Of a stretch of DNA of 64,000 nt, positions 8,303 through 16,842 are shown piece after piece. Location: assembly GCF_052119645.1 (NCBI RefSeq), contig NZ_JBGQOM010000004.1:1-64000 (forward strand), written 5' to 3'. Every line of letters starts with the position of its first letter. Within the stretch, counting starts at the first letter, position 1. Source of the stretch: Paraglaciecola sp030730205. Lineage in GTDB: Bacteria > Pseudomonadota > Gammaproteobacteria > Enterobacterales > Alteromonadaceae. Below the pieces are notes generated by a model. It saw only the letters and a program-made list of their open reading frames with translations, made no database searches and was not told the DNA's origin. Position numbers and translations under genes: made by a program.

Positions 8303-9347
8303 TATTCAGATTGGCCATTTTACCATCGGCCCTAGCCATTCTCCTTTTGTCATCGCTGAACTAAGTGGTAATCATAGTCAACAACTAGATTTGGCCATCG
8401 CTATGGTTGAGGCGGCGGCTGAAGCTGGCGCCCATGCAATAAAACTACAAACTTTTACTGCAGATAGTATGACTTTAGATGTTGGTACTGATGATTTTGT
8501 GATCCAAGAACAAGACAGTCTATGGTTCAAAGAAAAGCTCTTTGCACTCTATCAAAAAGCAGCCACACCTTACGAGTGGCACGCTAGTTTGTTTAAGCGA
8601 GCTAATGAACTGGGTATGGTAGCGTTTAGCTCACCTTTTGATGAAGCTGCAGTGGATTTTTTAGACGAGCTGGGTGTGCCTTGTTTTAAAATCGCATCGT
8701 TTGAATTAACCGATTTACCTTTGATTGCCAAAGCTGCGTCTAAGAGAAAACCCTTGATTATGTCTACCGGTATGGCCAGTTTAAGCGAAATTGAGCAAGC
8801 GGTAAGTACCGCGAAACAAAACGGATGTCAGGATATTATTTTACTGAAATGCACCAGTACTTATCCGGCTGAGCCGAGTAATACCAATCTATTTACTATT
8901 CCTCATTTAGCGCAGGCCTTTAGCTGTCAGGTGGGCTTGTCTGATCATACCGGCGGCATTGGCGTATCGGTTGCAGCGATTGCCTTAGGCGCAACAGTCA
9001 TAGAAAAACACTTTGTTTTAGATCGCAGTGCTGGTGGGGTAGATGCTGCTTTCTCACTTGAACCTAGTGAACTCAGTGCGTTAGTAACTGAGACTGGCCG
9101 AGCGAAACAAGCCTTGGGGCAGGTGTGTTATGGCGGCACTGAAGCTGAAGAAAAATCCAAACAATATCGCCGTTCGATTTATGTAGCCCAAGATATTAAA
9201 GCCGGTGATGTATTAAATAGTGAAAACCTACGCATAGTTAGACCAGCTTTTGGTTTGGCGCCCAAACATTGGTCGTTAGTGTTAGGTAAAACAGCCAAGA
9301 CCGATTTAGTTAAAGGCACGGCACTGAAATGGCATTTTTTTGAGTAA
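8295..9347 (+). CDS. pseI: Pseudaminic acid synthase PseI
   Basis: Condenses the PseG product with phosphoenolpyruvate to give pseudaminic acid. The 350-residue enzyme has the NeuB-type TIM barrel (FVIAELSGNHSQ, AHAIKLQTFTADSMT, GLSDHTGG with EKHFVLDRS) and a C-terminal SAF (antifreeze-like) domain from about residue 290 (SIYVAQDIKAGDVLNSENL). PseI rather than NeuB is favoured because the complete PseB/C/F/G/H set surrounds it. It overlaps the GT9 gene by eight bases. Confidence 0.95.
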   Translation: MNDIQIGHFTIGPSHSPFVIAELSGNHSQQLDLAIAMVEAAAEAGAHAIKLQTFTADSMTLDVGTDDFVIQEQDSLWFKEKLFALYQKAATPYEWHASLFKRANELGMVAFSSPFDEAAVDFLDELGVPCFKIASFELTDLPLIAKAASKRKPLIMSTGMASLSEIEQAVSTAKQNGCQDIILLKCTSTYPAEPSNTNLFTIPHLAQAFSCQVGLSDHTGGIGVSVAAIALGATVIEKHFVLDRSAGGVDAAFSLEPSELSALVTETGRAKQALGQVCYGGTEAEEKSKQYRRSIYVAQDIKAGDVLNSENLRIVRPAFGLAPKHWSLVLGKTAKTDLVKGTALKWHFFE

Positions 9348-9353
9348 TGTCAG

Positions 9354-10382
9354 GTGAAAGTTTTATTTAGGGTAGAGGCTTACTTAGAAATTGGTTTAGG
9401 CCATATTATGCGGTGTAGTGCACTCGCCCAAACTTTGCGTGTTGAGGGTCATGAAGTCTGTTTTGTTTTATCTGAGCGCACACTGAAATTATATCAATCA
9501 AGACTCGCTAGCTTGGGTGAGGTATTCACTTTTCCAAGTGCAAATATAGCAACTGAGCCGCAACGTTTGGTGAACAAATGTGAGAGCCTTAATGTGGATT
9601 GGTTGATAGTCGATGGTTACGAGTTTGCGCAAGATTATCGTTATGCCCTGCACAAAAAGAAATTCAAATTAGGTATATTTGATGATGTAAATGACAGTGG
9701 TGCGCTATACGCAGACTTGGTGATTAATGGGGCTATTAAGGCAGATGTGTTGAATTATCAGCAAACAGCACCAAACGCCTCATTAGCCCTTGGTGATTAT
9801 TATCGAATATTGAGACCTGAATTTCTGCAGTTGGCAGATAGAAGTTGGTCAGTTCGAACACACTTGACCATCATGTTTGGTGGCAGTGATCCGCAAAATT
9901 TAACATTGTCATTTTTAAAGGTTATTGAAAAGTGCGCGCCTGACATACCCATAGTACTCATTACGGGCTTAGCATATGCGCATCTCCCTGAGTTAGAAAA
10001 ATGGTTAAAATTAAGTTGTTTGACCAGTAAACACCTGCATGATTGTCAGCATATGGCTGATGTTTTGGTTAATACGCGTTTAGCCGTCTCGGCCGCTGGT
10101 GGAACACAATTTGAGTTATTAGCGTGCGCCACGCCAGCACTTTTACTTGTCACTGCCAAAAACCAGATCTTTGCGAGTCAACAAGCTGCAGAGCAAGGCT
10201 GGTGTGAGGTTATTTCGTTGAATGATGTGAACATTAGTCAATTAGTTGAACATTGTGTGTCTGCTTGGCAGCAGACTGCACAGTTAAAAAAAATGCATGA
10301 ACAAGCAAAAAGGTTTGTAACGCACGACGGTGCTAAGCATATTGTAGCGCTTATGTTACAGGGGCTTACAGATGGAAAATAG
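9354..10382 (+). CDS. pseG: UDP-2,4-diacetamido-2,4,6-trideoxy-beta-L-altropyranose hydrolase PseG
   Basis: Removes UDP from the bis-acetylated sugar before the PseI condensation. The 342-residue product is a GT-B/MurG-like hydrolase with GLGHIMRC at 14-21, including His17 known as catalytic in PseG, and the late motif VSAAGGTQFELLACATPALLL. The start is GTG at 9354, six bases after pseI. It overlaps the downstream acetyltransferase by 11 bases. Confidence 0.94.
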   Translation: MKVLFRVEAYLEIGLGHIMRCSALAQTLRVEGHEVCFVLSERTLKLYQSRLASLGEVFTFPSANIATEPQRLVNKCESLNVDWLIVDGYEFAQDYRYALHKKKFKLGIFDDVNDSGALYADLVINGAIKADVLNYQQTAPNASLALGDYYRILRPEFLQLADRSWSVRTHLTIMFGGSDPQNLTLSFLKVIEKCAPDIPIVLITGLAYAHLPELEKWLKLSCLTSKHLHDCQHMADVLVNTRLAVSAAGGTQFELLACATPALLLVTAKNQIFASQQAAEQGWCEVISLNDVNISQLVEHCVSAWQQTAQLKKMHEQAKRFVTHDGAKHIVALMLQGLTDGK

Positions 10383-10977
10383 CAAAAATGAACGGATGCA
10401 GTCGAGGTTGCCAAACCACCGTTTTGAACCCTTGGTTGAAGCACAATTAGAATTGGTGTGGAAATGGCGCAATAGTGATAGGGTGAGGAAAAATATGCAT
10501 GACCTAAACCTTATTGCCTGGCAGGACCATTTAAATTGGTTTTCTACATTAAAGAGCGATGTAAGTCGTCATTTTTTTATTATGTGGCAAAATGATAGGC
10601 CCATAGGCATATTAAACTTTTCAAAACTCGACACTTCAGCGCCCGAATGGGGGTGTTATTTAGGCGAAACGGATGTGTGGCCCGGAAGTGGTATCATTTT
10701 GGAGTTGGCTGCATTGGATTACGCGAGTCACAATCCAATTTTTACTCATTTGGATGCGCAAGTACTTTCATTTAACAATGCAGCGAACAAATTACATCAA
10801 GTCTTTGAATATGAAAGAATTAAGAGTGTGCCAGCTGGACAGCGAGATGGTCAATCTTTTGATATATTACATTACCGATATCCCCTTGATCTTTGGTCTC
10901 AGAAGCGGGATAAAGTTCTGGCGAAGCTACCCAAAAATATAAAGTTAGTGGCAGCTTCTATTCAATTTGTAAATTAG
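10372..10977 (+). CDS. pseH: UDP-4-amino-sugar N-acetyltransferase PseH (GNAT)
   Basis: A 201-residue GNAT-family protein expected to acetylate the C4 amine of the PseC product. The visible GNAT/PseH pattern is LVWKWRNSDRVRKNM, FIMWQNDRPIGILNFSKLD, WGCYLGETDVWPGSG and FNNAANKLHQVFEYER. It completes the pseudaminate pathway. The order here (B, C, F, GT9, I, G, H) keeps all steps in one run. Because an acyl-carrier cassette follows directly, the enzyme might use an acyl group other than acetyl; that is inference. Confidence 0.88.
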   Translation: MENSKNERMQSRLPNHRFEPLVEAQLELVWKWRNSDRVRKNMHDLNLIAWQDHLNWFSTLKSDVSRHFFIMWQNDRPIGILNFSKLDTSAPEWGCYLGETDVWPGSGIILELAALDYASHNPIFTHLDAQVLSFNNAANKLHQVFEYERIKSVPAGQRDGQSFDILHYRYPLDLWSQKRDKVLAKLPKNIKLVAASIQFVN

Positions 10978-10985
10978 GAACTAAC

Positions 10986-11240
10986 GTGAACATAGAACAC
11001 CAAATCAGGCACGCAATGCACCAAGTTGCTGAGCTTAATGATTGTCAACTTATAGAGCCAATTGAAGCCGATACCCTACTGCTCGAATGTGGGTTAGACT
11101 CACTTTCCTACGCTATGCTGGTTGCTCAGCTTGAAGAAGATTTAGGCTTTGACCCGTTTACTGACTTAGTAATCGACACTTATCCGAGCTCCTTTGCTGA
11201 ATTTTTAGCTATCTACCAATTATGCGCTGACAAACAATAA
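10986..11240 (+). CDS. Acyl carrier protein (island-specific)
   Basis: An 84-residue acidic carrier protein with the phosphopantetheine site GLDSLSYA (Ser39 in the DSL triplet) on the usual helix. It starts with GTG at 10986 and is followed by an acyl-adenylating ligase and an SDR, not by fatty-acid synthesis genes. It is therefore probably a dedicated carrier for a short acyl chain used in flagellar glycan decoration, rather than housekeeping AcpP. The acyl group is unknown. Confidence 0.85.
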   Translation: MNIEHQIRHAMHQVAELNDCQLIEPIEADTLLLECGLDSLSYAMLVAQLEEDLGFDPFTDLVIDTYPSSFAEFLAIYQLCADKQ

Positions 11241-11247
11241 TTCAGTC

Positions 11248-12549
11248 ATGCAAAACTTGTTTAATGAACTATCTGCATTAAAAATTACAGGCAATGTAAG
11301 TGATAATTGTGAGTCTAAAACCGTCCTAGAAATAAATCGGCAAGCTTTAGCACTCAGACGAGCCAATCCACAGCTTAGGCAACAAAAAATAGCCTTACCT
11401 TATGATAACCTTATAAATTTTGTCACTGAACTCGTTGCATTTGACGGTTGGTGTTCTGCTATTTATTTATGCCCACCTTTAGTCAAAATTCCTGAAAATG
11501 TACTATTGTGGTCGAAAAACGATCAAATAGGCGCTGACTATTGTGAGGAAACAACAGGTTCATTTTCTTGTGCTCTGGCTCAGACAAGCTGGTATCTAGC
11601 AACGTCTGGGACGATGGGAGAGCCGAAATGGTGCGAACATAGTTTTGTATCTTTAAGTGTAGGCATTAAACAGAGTGATAATCTTCAAAAATTGTGCTGG
11701 GGGCTACTGTATCAGCCCTTTCGTTTTGCGGGTTTACAAGTTGTTTTACAAGCGTTACTCAGTGGCGCGGAATTGGTCGATGCTTCAAAAGGTGAGCCGC
11801 GCACTAAGCTAAATATTTTGCAGGGTAAAAGTGTAAGTGCTATTTCTGCCACGCCAAGTTTATGGCGACAGCTATTGATGACAAAGCAGCTACATAACTT
11901 GCCATTACGTTATATTACTTTAGGCGGTGAAATTGCTGACCAAACCTTATTAGATAACTTACGAGCCTTATTCCCCAAGGCGAATATTCGGCATATTTAC
12001 GCATCAACAGAAGCCGGGGTTGGATTTGTGGTCAGTGATGGACAAGCCGGTTTCCCAGCCAAGTGGTTGGACGATCCATTGAGACTGCCTGTTGCTTTAA
12101 AAGTATCTGATAATCAACATTTATGGGTGAAACCAAGCCACCAAGGCTCAGAAACTCTGCTCCAGCAGTATGATAAACAAGGTTATATGGATACCTTGGA
12201 CCAAGTTCAACTCAGCGGCGACAGGGTGTTATTTTTAGGACGTGTTACGGGTGTGATCAACGTAGGGGGTAATAAAGTGCATCCAGAGAAAGTTGAGCAA
12301 GTGTTATTGCAATGCCCCTCTATTGGTCAAGTGAAAGTCTATGCTAAAAAAAGTGCTTTAATGGGAGAATTAGTGGTGGCAGATGTCACGGTGATTGAAG
12401 ATGCTGACCAGCACAGTGTTAAACAAGAGCTGTTAAAAATATGCAAAACCCAATTACAACGTTTTGAAATACCAACCAAAATTAGCATAGTGGATAATAT
12501 TATCTGTGAGCCAACGGGTAAAGTGAATAGGAAGCTACAACATGGTTGA
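11248..12549 (+). CDS. AMP-forming acyl ligase (ANL superfamily), probably acyl-ACP loading
   Basis: A 433-residue adenylate-forming enzyme. Seen are the A3 phosphate loop TSGTMGEPKW (119-128), A5 YASTEAG (251-257), the hinge/A8 region GRVTGVINVGGNKVHPEKVE (331-350) and the C-terminal catalytic Lys425 in PTGKVNRK. It is about 70-100 residues shorter than typical acyl-CoA synthetases, mainly at the N-terminus, as in compact acyl-ACP ligases. Its place directly after the carrier protein suggests that it activates a carboxylic acid and loads it onto that ACP. Confidence 0.85.
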   Translation: MQNLFNELSALKITGNVSDNCESKTVLEINRQALALRRANPQLRQQKIALPYDNLINFVTELVAFDGWCSAIYLCPPLVKIPENVLLWSKNDQIGADYCEETTGSFSCALAQTSWYLATSGTMGEPKWCEHSFVSLSVGIKQSDNLQKLCWGLLYQPFRFAGLQVVLQALLSGAELVDASKGEPRTKLNILQGKSVSAISATPSLWRQLLMTKQLHNLPLRYITLGGEIADQTLLDNLRALFPKANIRHIYASTEAGVGFVVSDGQAGFPAKWLDDPLRLPVALKVSDNQHLWVKPSHQGSETLLQQYDKQGYMDTLDQVQLSGDRVLFLGRVTGVINVGGNKVHPEKVEQVLLQCPSIGQVKVYAKKSALMGELVVADVTVIEDADQHSVKQELLKICKTQLQRFEIPTKISIVDNIICEPTGKVNRKLQHG

Positions 12550-13267
12550 CTACGTAATTGTTACGGGAGCCAGCAGAGGTTTAGGCTTAGCGATTTGTCA
12601 ACAAGCTGTGCTTGAAGGCTATAGGATAATTGCCCTAGCACGTCAGTTTTCAGAGCCCTTGAAACTATTGCAGCAACGCTACCCTGATTTAGTCAACTAC
12701 CATGCTGCTGACTTAGCCGATACGGATAGTTTAGCTGCGCTGTGTAAGCAATTAGTAAAACAGTATGGAAGACCTTACGCATTAATCAATAACGCGGCTG
12801 CAGGCCATGATGGCGTGTTGGCCACCATGCCTAACTCTGCGATTGAGCATTTAATGCAGCTGAATATTCAAGCGCCTATTTTACTGTGCAAGTACTTAGT
12901 GCGCTCCATGTTGTTAAATCGCAGAGGCCGGGTGATTAATATCTCGTCTATTATTGCCCAAACCGGATTTAACGGTCTGAGTGTTTATGCTGCCAGTAAG
13001 GCCGCTTTAGAGGGCTTTAGTCGGTCCTTAGCTCGTGAAGTGGGGAAGGCCGGTATCACCGTCAACTGTGTTGCTCCCGGTTATATGCAAACCGACATGA
13101 CCAGTAGTTTACAGGGCTCCAAGTTAGACAGTGTTAAAAGGCGCAGCCCATTGGGGAAATTAGCCTCGGTGGATGACGCCGCGGCTATGGTTGTGTATTT
13201 ACTCAGTGAACGCGCATCGGCTATTACCGGCACCGTTATGACAGTGGATGCAGGTAGTACGGCATAA
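12542..13267 (+). CDS. Short-chain dehydrogenase/reductase, FabG-like
   Basis: A 241-residue classical SDR with the cofactor motif TGASRGLG (8-15), NNAAAG (83-88), Ser135/136 and Y149xxxK153. The C-terminal part (VAPGYMQTDMTSSL, GTVMTVDAG) is FabG-like, so a 3-oxoacyl-ACP reductase role is likely. It overlaps the ligase gene by eight bases. In this cassette it would reduce or tailor the acyl chain on the preceding carrier protein, for example to a 3-hydroxyacyl group. Substrate assignment is inference. Confidence 0.88.
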   Translation: MVDYVIVTGASRGLGLAICQQAVLEGYRIIALARQFSEPLKLLQQRYPDLVNYHAADLADTDSLAALCKQLVKQYGRPYALINNAAAGHDGVLATMPNSAIEHLMQLNIQAPILLCKYLVRSMLLNRRGRVINISSIIAQTGFNGLSVYAASKAALEGFSRSLAREVGKAGITVNCVAPGYMQTDMTSSLQGSKLDSVKRRSPLGKLASVDDAAAMVVYLLSERASAITGTVMTVDAGSTA

Positions 13268-13274
13268 TTCACGC

Positions 13275-13301
13275 TAAAGCTGTAGGCTGAAATGCCGATA
13301 C
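13275..13301 (+). promoter_or_regulatory. Candidate sigma28 (FliA) promoter inside the glycosylation island
   Basis: TAAAGCTG at 13275-13282, an exact 11-base spacer and GCCGATAC at 13294-13301. This is 6/8 and 7/8 against the FliA consensus, the best -10 element of the three sigma28 candidates in the window. It lies in the 69-base gap ahead of the GT2 gene at 13337. Confidence 0.6.
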
Positions 13302-13336
13302 ATTGTTGATTTATATTAAATTTTGATTGGTGGTAT

Positions 13337-14290
13337 ATGAAGTTATCGGTATTAGTGCCAGCGTACAACTTACAAGACTACATTGTACCTTGTCTCTTGT
13401 CGGTGCTAGAGCAAGAAACCGACTTTGACTATGAAGTCATTGTTTGTGATGACGCCTCAACCGACGATACCGCCGCTAAAATTGCGCAGATAGCCTCATT
13501 ATTTCCACTCAAACTGCGCTGCATATACAAAACAAGCAATGCCGGTCTGGCGGCCAATATGCAAACCTTATTGGCCACTTGTAGAGGTAATTATATTGCT
13601 TATATGGATGGCGATGACTTAGCCTTACCCAGTAAGCTACAGACTCAGGTTGATTACCTAGATGCCCATGGGGATTGCCACATGGTTTATCACGAATCAG
13701 ATATGTTTGATTCAGTGAGCGATAAAACCATTAAACTGTATTCTCAAGAGTTCTATAACTGGTCTTATATTCCAGCGCGTTCAAACATTGAACATATGAT
13801 TAAGTTTGGCAGTTACATGCAAGCCAGCAGTGTGATGTTTAGACGGCACAACCATTTGCTCGATACGGTAGCTGGCAATTGTAAAATTATTTTTGATTAC
13901 GCTTTTTACATTCTTACTGCAGGTTTTCTGCAGGCTAATATCGATTTTATTCCGCAAGTATTAGGTCGCTATCGAATTCATGAAAACAGCTTTGGCCAGC
14001 AAACAAGTCGTTCATTTGCCCGTCGTGAACAGTCTTTTCAAGACATTGAGTTGGCGTGTCATTTAGCAAAGCAATTTGATGTATCTGATATGGTTATTGC
14101 GCAGGGCATTGCCCATCACCAATTTGCCGCGGCCTTGTATTTTTTAACCCGTAACGAGCAAACTTTATTTTTAAAATACATTGAATTATCTGCTACGCAG
14201 CAGTGGTTTTTTAATGACAAACATCGACTGGCTTATGACTTAAGGCTTCAGCCTCAGCAACTTTTGCAACGTTTGCAGGGCGCTACCTAA
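13337..14290 (+). CDS. Family 2 glycosyltransferase
   Basis: A 317-residue GT-A glycosyltransferase. The N-terminal nucleotide-sugar fold is clear: LSVLVPAYN, VIVCDDASTDDT (DD at 38-39) and the metal-binding YMDGDDLALPSK (DGDD 91-94). The C-terminal 100 residues are helical. It heads a group with glf and a second GT2, overlapping glf by one base (TAATG), and follows a candidate FliA promoter. Sugar and acceptor cannot be deduced. Confidence 0.88.
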   Translation: MKLSVLVPAYNLQDYIVPCLLSVLEQETDFDYEVIVCDDASTDDTAAKIAQIASLFPLKLRCIYKTSNAGLAANMQTLLATCRGNYIAYMDGDDLALPSKLQTQVDYLDAHGDCHMVYHESDMFDSVSDKTIKLYSQEFYNWSYIPARSNIEHMIKFGSYMQASSVMFRRHNHLLDTVAGNCKIIFDYAFYILTAGFLQANIDFIPQVLGRYRIHENSFGQQTSRSFARREQSFQDIELACHLAKQFDVSDMVIAQGIAHHQFAAALYFLTRNEQTLFLKYIELSATQQWFFNDKHRLAYDLRLQPQQLLQRLQGAT

Positions 14291-15471
14291 TGGAACACTT
14301 TGATGTCATTGTTATTGGCGCAGGTTTTTCAGGCGCGGTTATGGCGGAGCGTTTTGCCAGTCAGATGAATAAAACTGTATTAGTGCTTGAGCAACGGCCG
14401 CATGTTGCCGGTAATTGTTACGATTATCGCAATGAGGCAGGTATTCTGGTTCATCATTATGGCCCGCATTTATTTCACACCAGTAAACAGCAAGTTTGGG
14501 ATTATCTGAGTCAGTTTACTCAGTGGACGCCATACGAACACAAGGTGCTGGGTTCGGTCGATGGTAAATTAATTCCTATTCCCTTTAATCTTAATAGCCT
14601 GGCTGTCTTATATGCAAAAGAGCAGGCTGAGAAAATTGAAGCGCTACTTATTAGTACCTATGGTTTTGATACTAAAGTACCGATATTGGAATTGCGTAAA
14701 AGCCCAGAGCTACTGCTGCAAGAACTGGCTGAATTTGTTTATCAAAAAGTATTTGTAAACTATACCGCCAAACAATGGGGCTGCTCGCCAGAAGATATCT
14801 CCCCTACTGTTACGGCTCGAGTGCCGGTGGTTATTTCACGGGATGATCGTTATTTTCATGATACTTATCAGGCGATACCTTCTGCAGGCTACACTAGCCT
14901 TATCACTAAGATGCTCAGTCACAAAAATATTACGGTCAAAACATCCGTAGAGGCTAAGTCTTTTATCCGCTTAGAGCCGCAGAGTAAGCGCGTATTGTTT
15001 GCAGGTGAGGTGTTTAAAGGGCAAGTTGTGTTTACCGGTATGTTAGATCAATTATTTGATTATGTAGACGGCGAATTACCTTATCGTTCATTGCAGTTTG
15101 ACTTTCAAACCCTTGAACAAAGTCAGTTCCAACTGGCGACTACCGTCAATTATCCCAACGAACACGCCTTTACACGTATTACTGAGTTTAAACATATTCT
15201 GCAAGATAAGTCGGCTAGTACCACCATAGTCAAAGAGTATCCGCAGGACTATGATCGCCATGATCCGAGTAAGAATGTACCTTACTACCCAGTATTTACT
15301 GAGATAAATCAGCAAAAATTTGCAGCATATAAAAGCTTAGTTGCCACGTTTCCACAGATTATCCCGACGGGGCGACTCGCTGATTACAAGTATTACAATA
15401 TGGATGATGCAGTGGCGAATGCCTTATTGAACTTTCAAAAAGTAAAGATGACGGACACGCTTAATGCATAA
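14290..15471 (+). CDS. glf: UDP-galactopyranose mutase
   Basis: A flavoenzyme that converts UDP-galactopyranose to UDP-galactofuranose. The 393-residue product has the FAD-binding IGAGFSGAVMAERFA, EQRPHVAGNCYDY and the Glf-specific HHYGPHLFHTS. It also has PIPFNLNSL, NYTAKQWGCSPEDISP and the C-terminal PTGRLADYKYYNMDDAVANAL. Its length is typical. It sits between two GT2 genes with overlapping ends, so galactofuranose is probably a component of the glycan made here. Confidence 0.96.
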   Translation: MEHFDVIVIGAGFSGAVMAERFASQMNKTVLVLEQRPHVAGNCYDYRNEAGILVHHYGPHLFHTSKQQVWDYLSQFTQWTPYEHKVLGSVDGKLIPIPFNLNSLAVLYAKEQAEKIEALLISTYGFDTKVPILELRKSPELLLQELAEFVYQKVFVNYTAKQWGCSPEDISPTVTARVPVVISRDDRYFHDTYQAIPSAGYTSLITKMLSHKNITVKTSVEAKSFIRLEPQSKRVLFAGEVFKGQVVFTGMLDQLFDYVDGELPYRSLQFDFQTLEQSQFQLATTVNYPNEHAFTRITEFKHILQDKSASTTIVKEYPQDYDRHDPSKNVPYYPVFTEINQQKFAAYKSLVATFPQIIPTGRLADYKYYNMDDAVANALLNFQKVKMTDTLNA

Positions 15472-16825
15472 CGTTGAACTAACAATTGTCATATGCAATT
15501 TTAATAAGAAGGCGTTTTTGCAGGGGTGCTTAGACAGTATTTTTGCATCAACGCTGAATTCCGATTTCTTCTCAGTCATTGTAGTTGATAATGCATCGAC
15601 TGATGGCTCTGTTGACATGATAAAGACGGAATACACCAATCGTGTACGTTTGATTTCTATGCCAAAGAATACGGGAGGGGCTGGGGGATTTTCTCAGGGT
15701 ATTGAAGCGGCAATGCAAACACAAACGGACTTTATTGCGCTGCTAGACAATGATATTTTGTTAGACAGTTCAACATTATTAACCCTGCTGAACTACCTCA
15801 AGGATAAGCCTGACGTGGGCGTTGTAGGTGCCAAAATATGTGTAATGGATAAGCCCAACACGCTACAGGAATTAGGCTCTTTTATTGACTGGAAAAGTTT
15901 CAATGTTAGCACACCATTGAAAGGCTATTTAGATACTGAAAAACTGCCAGAGATAGTGGAATGTGACTACGTACCAGCCTGCTGTTTTATTACTAAACGC
16001 GCGGTAGTTGAAAAAGTAGGGAGCTTTGATAAACGACATTTTATTTACTGGGATGATATGGATTGGTGCACGCGCGTTAAAGCTGCTGGATTTGCTGTTC
16101 ATGCTATGCGGGATGCTCGGGTGTTACATAAAATGGGGGCAGTGAATACCAGCAATACGTTTAGTAATTACTACTTTGAGCGCAATCGTATTCTGTATTT
16201 TATTAAGCACAGCAGTCTAGAGACATTTAATAGATTTTGCAGGAAGTTTGTATCTCAGCTTCAGCAACAGTGCTTTTTTGCACATCGAAAAGGACTGAGT
16301 AACAACGTTATTAGCACCTTGTTAGGTATGATCGATATCGTTGCAGGACAATTATTTGAGCAGACAAAACATATACTAGAAAAGCAAGATGTTGAGCCAC
16401 TCGCTGCACTTAAAGTAGAAGAGCACGACTCGGTATGTGTGATCCTCTGCGACGACGTGTTAACTAATAAAAGAGTGATAAATGCAATTTTACACTCATC
16501 GACATTACTCGTTTATGTTGTTGCACATGGTCCAAGTGATATACAAGTCGATGATGAAAGGCTAAGATTTTTAGACCAGAAACCGCAATCCACTGCGCTC
16601 ACTGTGCGCATAGTTCCTCATATAATAGAGGCTAAGCTATCTGCGTCTAATAAGGGCGAATTTGCTATCGATGGTTTTTTAAATCTATGCCAAGTAGATA
16701 GTTTAGCTGAGCTTCAGCGGGATTATAGTAATTATCAACAGTTTTTCGGTAGTATTTTACGGCCTGTGTTTGAGCGTCAGTTACTGAATGCCTATGAGCG
16801 TTATCATGCTGAACGATGGGCATGA
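15464..16825 (+). CDS. Family 2 glycosyltransferase, probable galactofuranosyltransferase
   Basis: A 453-residue GT2 protein. The N-terminal 300 residues hold TIVICNFNK, VDNASTDGS (42-50), NTGGAGGFSQGI, LLDNDILL (DND 95-97) and IYWDDMDWCTRV (WDD 196-198). A WDD motif together with the GGAGGF loop is characteristic of GlfT-type and related transferases, and the gene overlaps glf by eight bases; both point to Galf transfer. The last 150 residues are not recognised. Specificity remains inferred. Confidence 0.8.
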   Translation: MHNVELTIVICNFNKKAFLQGCLDSIFASTLNSDFFSVIVVDNASTDGSVDMIKTEYTNRVRLISMPKNTGGAGGFSQGIEAAMQTQTDFIALLDNDILLDSSTLLTLLNYLKDKPDVGVVGAKICVMDKPNTLQELGSFIDWKSFNVSTPLKGYLDTEKLPEIVECDYVPACCFITKRAVVEKVGSFDKRHFIYWDDMDWCTRVKAAGFAVHAMRDARVLHKMGAVNTSNTFSNYYFERNRILYFIKHSSLETFNRFCRKFVSQLQQQCFFAHRKGLSNNVISTLLGMIDIVAGQLFEQTKHILEKQDVEPLAALKVEEHDSVCVILCDDVLTNKRVINAILHSSTLLVYVVAHGPSDIQVDDERLRFLDQKPQSTALTVRIVPHIIEAKLSASNKGEFAIDGFLNLCQVDSLAELQRDYSNYQQFFGSILRPVFERQLLNAYERYHAERWA

Positions 16826-16842
16826 AAAAAAGGAAATAAGCA

